From Deltaproteobacteria bacterium RIFOXYD12_FULL_50_9 (GTDB lineage: Bacteria; Desulfobacterota; Desulfobulbia; Desulfobulbales; CALZHT01): DNA of 6,067 nt. The translations under genes were made by a program, and so were the position numbers. Positions 3,201 to 6,067 of this stretch are shown in pieces. How positions within the stretch are numbered: the first letter of the stretch is position 1; each line of letters opens with the position of its first letter. Under the pieces are notes generated by a model. That model saw only the letters and a program-made list of their open reading frames with translations, had not been told where the DNA came from and did not search any database. The DNA lies in NCBI GenBank assembly GCA_001799225.1, contig MGTA01000123.1, positions 1 to 6,067 on the forward strand, written 5' to 3'.

Positions 3201-6067
3201 CCGCCGTGGTTAATGGCTATGATGTCTTGTTATCCTGGAATGCTAATCCGGAACCGGACCTGGCCGGTTATAATCTCTATAGAAATGGCTTGTTATGGAA
3301 TGTGCCGACATTGGTTGCCGCCGGCAGTGCGGCCAACGCCTCAGACTTGTTTCAAGATGCGGGTAATGCCATTGACTCCGATTCCGGCACCAGTTGGGAA
3401 ACGTACTATTATTTTGGCGGGTTTCCCGGTGTCTGGTGGGAAATGCTTCTTCCGACGCCGCAATGGCTGAACCGTCTTGAAATTGAATGGGGCGGGAATG
3501 AACTGGCAACCCTTGCAGCCGGAAAACAGTACACGATCTCGGCATGGCGGGATAACTCCTGGGTCATCCTGGTAACGGTTGAGAATAATCAGCGCAAGAT
3601 TAATACCCATGTGTTTAACTCGCCAATATTTACCAACAGGATTCGTATCAATATCAGCAAGACCACCTACTCTGAAACACTCGACCATGTCGAACTGGCC
3701 GAGGTGCGATTCTATCAGAAACCGTATATTACCAGCACCGCTGTGACGGATTCCGGCCTTGCTGATGGGGAATACGAATATCAAGTGTCGGCGGTTGACA
3801 AAATCGGTTCCGAAAGCCCCTTGTCGGCAACCGTCAAAGCTGTGGTGGGTGATATCGTGCTGCCGCAGGCTCCTCAAGGTTTGGTGGCTCAGGTAAATGG
3901 CTCTGATGTCCTGCTTTCCTGGTCGCCGAACAGCGAGCCTGATCTGGCCGGATACAATATCTATCGATTCACGGAGCAAGAATGGCGTTTGATCGGCACG
4001 GTTCTCGCTATTGAGCTCGCCTATAGCAACCTTGGGTTGGTCAATGGCCCTTATCGCTATCGGATTACCGCATTTGATGCGGTTGCCAACGAGAGCCCGC
4101 CTTCTTCGGAGGCGACTGCCCGGGTGACGGTAAACCTGCCGCAAGCGCCAACCGGTCTGACGATAACCTCTCCTCTTGAGGGCGGGGCCTTACTGGCCTG
4201 CTGGAACGCTCCCGCAACCGGTGCGCTTGGCTATAATCTTTACAGAAACCTGATTTCCGGTGGGCCTTATGGTCGGGCCAACAGTGTGCCAATAACAACT
4301 ACCTGCTATCGCGATGCCGGCCTGATGAACGGAGTCAGATATTTCTACGTGGTTGTTGCCCTGGATCTGCCCGGTAATGAAAGCGGCTATTCGAACGAGG
4401 CTTCGTCAATTCCCCTCGACCGGCAGCCGCCGGTTGCTCCAATTCTGGTTTGGCCGACCAACAGCAACGGAATGCCATATGTAAGCCGAAGCGACCATGC
4501 CACTCTGTTCGGCAAGGCCGAGCCGGGAACCATTGTTGATCTGTTTAATAACGGTGACTATATGGCCTCCGCATTTGCCTCAGCCTATGCAGACCGGCAG
4601 ACGATTCCTCTTTCGGAGATCTCATTGGTTAGTGATTTTGATGTGTCATCAGATGGTGGAACCGTCATCTATTCAGCCAGGCAGGACAGTTCCTTATTTG
4701 ACTATTATTTCTGGCAAAAGGATCTGCGCACCGGCGAATCGTCTATAATAATGCCTGAGGTAGAAGGGGGATGGTGGCCGCTTCTCTCCTCGGATGGCGC
4801 CAAATTGGTCTATCAGTACAGTGATTCTTCCCGGAATTACAGAGTAGGTGTCCATGACCTGAAAAGCGGGGTGTCTACTCCTCTAACCGCTGGGTTAAAT
4901 GTAGAAGAGTGGGAGCCATCTTGGTCTCCGGATAGCCGCAAAGTTGTTTTTGGCGGCGATCGCGGCAGTGGTTTTTATGAGATATGGCTGCACGATCTGG
5001 AAACGGGTATGACAACGCAGATCACCAACGGCGTTAACGGCGGGTATCCGGAATTTTCAAATAACGGCGACATGGTTGCCTATGTTGACTATAACGCGCC
5101 CACTACCGCAGACACCACCCTCTTTGTCGTGGATATTGACGGCGGTACTCCAAAGCTGGTGGACAGCGCCTTAACCTGGCCGAACTGGTTCCCGAATGCC
5201 GAGTGGTCACCGGTTGATAACAGACTGGCCTTTGTCTCCAGCCGTGACGGCAATCCGGATATTTATATATATGATGTCGATTCCGGAGAAACCAGGCGGT
5301 TGACCGATACTCAGGAGGCGGAACTCGACATTGTCTGGTCACCGGACGGCAGTGAGCTGGGCTTTATAATTGATACCGCGAATGGCTCGGAGATCCGGGC
5401 TGTCTCTATAGATGGCGGCGACAGTCGGGTGCTTGGCAGGTATGACAATCTTTCTATGTGGTATATCCGTTGGAAACCCACGGGAATCTATTTTGTTGCC
5501 AACCAAGATTTGCACTGGTTGCCCCTTCCGGGCTTCGTGACCTTCAAGGACATTCCTCTGCAGGCCGGTGCCAACGTCTTTAACGCTACCGCAAGCGACG
5601 ATGCCGACAATATCAGTCTGTCGTCCAATCAGGTGGTGATAACCCTTGATCCGGCTCTGCTGCCGGATATCGAAGCCCTGGCCGAAGATATCTCCTTCTA
5701 TCCGGCTGCCCCTATTACCGGTGACCAGGTTGTGGTTCTGGCCGCAATCCGGAACAACACCGATGTCCCGGCTGAAAACGTGCTTGTCGAGTTGTATGTT
5801 TCGAATGCAAAGGGCCGTAGCCTGGTCGGTACTGAAACTGTGCCGTATCTTCAACCGCATTCCGAAGAGTGGCTGGGTTTCTATTGGAACAGCAGTGGAT
5901 TGACCGGCAAGAACGCCTTTGAGTTTCTTGCCGATCCGGAAAACGCCATTATTGAAGCGAAGGAAGACAACAACAGCGCGCGCGAAAAGTTGCTGGTCTT
6001 GAGCGGAGAGGGCCTGGCTATGGCCACCAGCCTCGATAGCGGGCAGTATGGCTATGGCGAATATGTA
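2..6067 (+). CDS. Giant multidomain Ig-like/FN3/discoidin/beta-propeller/CARDB protein, partial at both ends
   Basis: Frame 2 is open for the whole window (2022 codons, no stop); base 1 is the last base of the preceding codon. The first in-frame ATG (position 95) lies inside a domain with no ribosome binding site, so the true start is upstream. The stop is downstream, so the protein exceeds 2022 residues. The translation is a chain of beta-sandwich modules of about 90-100 residues, joined by linkers such as V-D-N-T-P-P (at 566, 848, 1163, 1460, 1724, 2024, 2318 and 2621). A discoidin domain, a seven-bladed propeller and a CARDB domain are added. Such architecture is known from bacterial secreted or surface proteins; a role in adhesion or glycan binding is inferred. 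No catalytic motif, transmembrane segment or anchor is visible; signal peptide and anchor would lie outside the window. Codon use and domain homology are continuous throughout, so there is no sign of a frameshift. Only four cysteines were seen, at residues 433, 466, 1400 and 1435. Confidence 0.97.
257..583 (+). other. Domain: FlgD-type Ig-like module with S-P-N-A-D-G signature
   Basis: Residues 86-194. S-P-N-A-D-G-H-Q-D at residues 99-107 (nt 296-322) matches the S-P-N-x-D-G-x-x-D opening of FlgD-like/gliding-type C-terminal Ig domains. It is followed by the typical Y-N-W-N-G-L-D-S-K-G (from about residue 148) and P-D-G-P-Y-K-V-K-L-T-A (from residue 161), which correspond to the W-x-G-x-D-x-x-G and P-x-G-x-Y strands of that fold. 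The module ends in a V-D-T-T-P-P linker at 566-583. These domains usually sit near the C-terminus of secreted proteins; here the module is internal. Confidence 0.8.
584..865 (+). other. Domain: Ig-like module
   Basis: Residues 195-288 form one Ig-like sandwich between two V-D-x-T-P-P linkers. It opens with I-S-I-T-Q-P and a G-W-L-A-V-H-G-S strand, continues with L-R-E-Y-T-I-E-V, then L-A-D-G-V-Y-N-L-M-I-S-S-T-D-G-G. The Y-x-L-x-x-x-x-x-D pattern before the linker is the F strand of this repeat family. It is diverged from the neighbouring copies, with no long identical DNA. Confidence 0.7.
866..1180 (+). other. Domain: Ig-like module, diverged
   Basis: Residues 289-393. It starts A-A-F-T-A-P-E-D-G, contains N-L-Q-S-Y-S-I-L-R-G and W-T-E-I-V-S-G, and ends with D-Y-T-L-K-L-V-V-I-D-R-A-G-W and the V-D-N-T-P-P linker at 1163-1180. 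The layout matches the other Ig-like copies: opening strand, x-Y-x-L/I strand, W-x-x-I strand, Y-T-L-K-L-x-x-x-D strand. It is the longest of the simple Ig-like copies here, at about 105 residues. Confidence 0.7.
1181..1477 (+). other. Domain: Ig-like module with a cysteine pair
   Basis: Residues 394-492. Motifs in order are Q-I-T-G-S-I-H-D-E-H-L-E-E-F-S-L, W-S-V-L-R-Q-G-T, then D-G-A-Y-C-L-R-L-A-A-T-D-A-V-G-N and the linker V-D-T-L-P-P (1460-1477). Cys433 (codon 1298) and Cys466 (codon 1397, in the F strand) are the only cysteines in the first 1399 residues. A disulfide between them is inferred, consistent with an oxidising, extracytoplasmic location. Confidence 0.75.
1478..1741 (+). other. 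Domain: fibronectin type III module 1
   Basis: Residues 493-580. The FN3 B strand is V-R-L-S-W with Trp511 (codon 1532). It is followed by the family core N-E-P-D-L-V-G-F-D-I-Y-R (Tyr-Arg at residues 525-526) and by E-Y-F-I-K-A-I-D-R-A-G-W, the F strand. The domain closes with S-N-K-V-S-L-R and the linker I-D-T-S-P-P (1724-1741). This type of FN3 is common in bacterial secreted carbohydrate-active and adhesion proteins. Confidence 0.85.
1742..2041 (+). other. Domain: Ig-like module between FN3 modules 1 and 2
   Basis: Residues 581-680. Motifs include I-I-L-P-M-E-G-A-V-I, D-I-T-G-T-A-F, D-F-K-E-Y-R-L-S, V-T-W-N-I-L-R-T-S, L-L-G-R-W-D-L, then G-T-Y-T-I-K-L-E-A-E-D-L-S-G-N and the linker V-D-N-T-P-P (2024-2041). 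This is the most canonical Ig-like copy in the window. It is the best intact template for the cut copy at 2-256. Confidence 0.8.
2042..2335 (+). other. Domain: fibronectin type III module 2
   Basis: Residues 681-778. V-E-L-V-W (Trp699, codon 2096) is the B strand. The core E-S-D-L-A-G-Y-L-L-Y-R-N-G follows, then the F strand S-Y-Y-L-M-A-V-D-K-A-L-N-E-S and the closing strand S-N-V-L-T-V-E-L. It ends with the variant linker L-D-N-H-P-P (2318-2335). Fifteen bases coding D-L-A-G-Y (2117-2131) are identical to 3941-3955 in FN3 module 5, although the flanks have diverged. Confidence 0.85.
2336..2638 (+). other. Domain: Ig-like module of the F-Q-Y-R subtype
   Basis: Residues 779-879. It begins R-A-T-L-V-S-P-A-N-N and contains P-L-I-V-R-A-E-T-T-D-F-D-I-A, V-L-F-Q-Y-R-S-A-S-D-T-N-W and S-Y-R-L-R-A-V-A-T-D-R-N. 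This x-V-x-F-Q-Y-R ... W layout is a recognisable bacterial Ig-like subtype distinct from the F-K-E-Y copies. It ends in T-D-L-T-P-P (2621-2638). Confidence 0.75.
2639..2908 (+). other. Domain: fibronectin type III module 3
   Basis: Residues 880-969. It opens with the characteristic I-P-T-G-L-S-A, then V-T-L-N-W (Trp898, codon 2693), the core S-E-T-D-L-A-G-Y-N-V-Y-R-D, the F strand Y-T-F-H-V-K-A-K-D-T-Y-G-N-E-S-P and a short closing strand. It has the usual length of about 90 residues and no insertion. Confidence 0.87.
2909..3172 (+). other. Domain: Ig-like module of the V-E-L-F subtype
   Basis: Residues 970-1057. Motifs are A-P-V-L-T-Q-P, L-Q-L-N-G-T-T, S-T-V-E-L-F-R-A-G, G-D-G-A-F-S-L-N-L, then L-D-P-G-L-N-T-F-S-A-V-A-T-D-P-A-G-N and V-S-N-T-V-T-V-Q-Y-D. 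This bacterial Ig-like subtype carries V-E-L-F and P-G-x-N-x-x-x-A-x-A-x-D. It is the intact counterpart of the split domain at 4433-5650. The spacing from V-E-L-F to the G of P-G-L-N is 33 residues here. Confidence 0.8.
3002..3022 (+). repeat. Perfect 8-bp inverted repeat (coding hairpin)
   Basis: CGGGCCGG at 3002-3009 pairs perfectly with CCGGCCCG at 3015-3022 around a 5-base loop. It lies in frame and codes the turn R-A-G-Q-S-G-P of the Ig-like domain. No T-run follows, so it is not an intrinsic terminator. It may be a chance result of GC-rich Gly/Ala/Pro codons. Confidence 0.5.
3173..3862 (+). other. Domain: fibronectin type III module 4, split by an inserted discoidin domain
   Basis: Residues 1058-1287. 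The first half runs from T-P-T-G-L-T-A through V-L-L-S-W (Trp1079) to the core P-E-P-D-L-A-G-Y-N-L-Y-R-N-G. The second half resumes at about 3722 with D-S-G-L-A-D-G-E-Y-E-Y-Q-V-S-A-V-D, then S-E-S-P-L-S-A-T-V-K. From the Tyr of Y-R to the Leu of L-A-D-G there are 160 residues, against 25 for the equivalent step in FN3 module 5. The excess of about 135 residues is the inserted domain. Both halves are needed to complete one FN3 fold. Confidence 0.85.
3311..3718 (+). other. Domain: discoidin / F5/8 type C (CBM32-like) module inserted in FN3
   Basis: Residues 1104-1239, about 136 long, a normal size for this fold. A-I-D-S-D-S-G-T-S-W at residues 1123-1132 matches the A-x-D-G-D-x-x-T-x-W opening of F5/8C domains. 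W-W-E-M-L-L at 1145-1150, then L-N-R-L-E-I-E-W, match the W-x-x-x-D-L and V-x-x-I-x-W strands. Y-T-I-S-A-W-R-D-N-S-W and F-T-N-R-I-R-I-N-I follow, and the end L-A-E-V-R-F-Y matches the closing L-x-E-V-x-V-Y. These domains bind sugars, lipids or other surface ligands; the ligand here cannot be read from sequence. The D-x-D-x-G acidic loop may bind calcium (inference). Confidence 0.82.
3863..4138 (+). other. Domain: fibronectin type III module 5
   Basis: Residues 1288-1379. Motifs are Q-A-P-Q-G-L-V-A, D-V-L-L-S-W (Trp1307, codon 3920), the core S-E-P-D-L-A-G-Y-N-I-Y-R, the F strand Y-R-Y-R-I-T-A-F-D and N-E-S-P-P-S-S-E. Its first half is nearly the same protein sequence as FN3 module 4, but synonymous positions differ widely. 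The duplication is therefore not recent. This is the intact reference that reveals the insertion in module 4. Confidence 0.88.
4139..4432 (+). other. Domain: fibronectin type III module 6, with cysteine pair
   Basis: Residues 1380-1477. It opens Q-A-P-T-G-L-T-I, with L-L-A-C-W (Cys1400-Trp1401) as B strand, then G-Y-N-L-Y-R-N, Y-F-Y-V-V-V-A-L-D-L-P-G-N-E-S and S-N-E-A. It lacks the E-x-D-L-A of the other five FN3 copies, having A-T-G-A-L instead. Cys1400 and Cys1435 (codon 4304, in T-T-T-C-Y-R-D) are the second cysteine pair and probably form a disulfide across the sandwich (inference). The linker is L-D-R-Q-P-P. Confidence 0.85.
4433..5650 (+). other. Domain: Ig-like module (V-E-L-F subtype) split by an inserted beta-propeller
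   Basis: Residues 1478-1883. The first half (4433-4603) has A-P-I-L-V-W-P-T-N, A-T-L-F-G-K-A-E-P-G-T, I-V-D-L-F-N-N-G-D and A-S-A-F-A-S-A. The second half (about 5531-5650) has F-V-T-F-K-D-I-P-L, Q-A-G-A-N-V-F-N-A-T-A-S-D, A-D-N-I-S and S-N-Q-V-V-I-T-L-D. Placed end to end they match the intact domain at 2909-3172. From V-D-L-F to the G of A-G-A-N there are 344 residues, against 33 in the intact copy. The excess of about 311 is the propeller. Confidence 0.82.
4604..5530 (+). other. Domain: seven-bladed TolB/PD40-type beta-propeller inserted in Ig-like domain
   Basis: Residues 1535-1843 contain seven repeats of the TolB-like (PD40) pattern. The Trp-equivalent positions of the W-S-P-D-G motif are residues 1548 (V-S-S-D-G), 1595 (L-S-S-D-G), 1641 (W-S-P-D-S), 1685 (F-S-N-N-G), 1735 (W-S-P-V-D), 1779 (W-S-P-D-G) and 1824 (W-K-P-T-G). 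The spacing is 44-50 residues. Blade 5 carries the classic S-S-R-D-G-N-P-D-I-Y-I-Y-D (residues 1746-1758), followed by R-R-L-T-D. The last blade is shorter. In TolB and relatives these propellers mediate protein contacts; a binding role is inferred. No peptidase catalytic segment is attached. Confidence 0.88.
5651..6010 (+). other. Domain: CARDB-like module
   Basis: Residues 1884-2003. It opens L-L-P-D-I-E-A-L, then I-S-F-Y-P-A-A-P-I-T-G-D-Q-V-V-V and A-A-I-R-N-N-T-D-V-P-A-E-N-V-L-V. Next come Y-L-Q-P-H-S and W-L-G-F-Y-W, and the ending I-I-E-A-K-E-D-N-N-S-A (E-D-N-N at residues 1988-1991). The P-x-x-G-x-x-V-x-x-x-A-x-I-x-N opening and the I-x-E-x-x-E-x-N-N end are the marks of CARDB (cell adhesion related domain found in bacteria). 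It is complete inside the window. Confidence 0.85.
6011..6067 (+). other. Start of a further module, cut by the window end
   Basis: Residues 2004-2022 read G-L-A-M-A-T-S-L-D-S, then G-Q-Y-G-Y-G-E-Y-V. The S-L-D-x-x-x-Y-G-x-G-E-x-V pattern is the usual first strand and turn of another extracytoplasmic beta-sandwich, as in S-x-D-K-x-x-Y-x-x-G-E-x-V modules. The gene therefore continues with more domains downstream. Too little is visible to name the family. Confidence 0.5.

Noticed and set aside
3341..4144. 267-residue open frame on the minus strand
   Set aside because: It lies fully opposite the discoidin insert and FN3 modules 4-5, whose domain motifs are clear on the + strand. Its translation shows no recognisable family and is Arg/Gly rich in the way of antisense shadows.
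5261..5275. AT-rich stretch resembling a -10 promoter box
   Set aside because: It codes the propeller strand I-Y-I-Y-D, a conserved motif of PD40 repeats, and no gene starts downstream.
5339..5860. 173-residue open frame on the minus strand
   Set aside because: It is antisense to the last propeller blades, the Ig-like second half and the CARDB domain. The + strand reading explains every motif and there is no independent support.

Overview
The window is the inside of one very large protein-coding gene. Frame 2 of the + strand (codons starting at positions 2, 5, 8 ...) reads from base 2 to base 6067 with no stop: 2022 consecutive codons, open at both ends. There is no start codon in context, no stop, no intergenic gap, and no RNA gene or mobile element. 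Every ORF on the other strand or in another frame is a shadow of this reading frame.

The product is a modular, beta-rich protein that almost certainly acts outside the cytoplasm. The order of modules is: the end of an Ig-like domain (2-256); a FlgD-type Ig-like domain with an S-P-N-A-D-G-H-Q-D signature (257-583); three Ig-like domains joined by V-D-x-x-P-P linkers (584-1477); three FN3/Ig-like dyads in strict alternation (1478-3172); an FN3 domain split by an inserted discoidin (F5/8 type C) domain (3173-3862); two intact FN3 domains (3863-4432); an Ig-like domain split by an inserted seven-bladed TolB/PD40-type beta-propeller (4433-5650); a CARDB-like domain (5651-6010); and the first residues of another module that runs off the window (6011-6067). 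Only four cysteines were seen in 2022 residues. They fall as two within-domain pairs, which suggests stabilising disulfides.

The most interesting feature is that two ligand-binding-type domains (discoidin and beta-propeller) sit inside the loops of simpler sandwich domains rather than between them. The sandwiches look like a stalk, and the inserts look like side-mounted binding heads. The likely role is a secreted or surface-anchored protein for adhesion, carbohydrate binding or matrix interaction. No catalytic signature was recognised and the ligand is unknown.

Organism: moderate GC (roughly 50-55% by eye, not counted), bacterial codon use, and the FN3 style with an E-x-D-L-A-G-Y-x-x-Y-R core suggest a Gram-negative environmental bacterium. 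The Desulfobacterota/Geobacter-like groups are one possibility, but this is a weak guess from family resemblance only.
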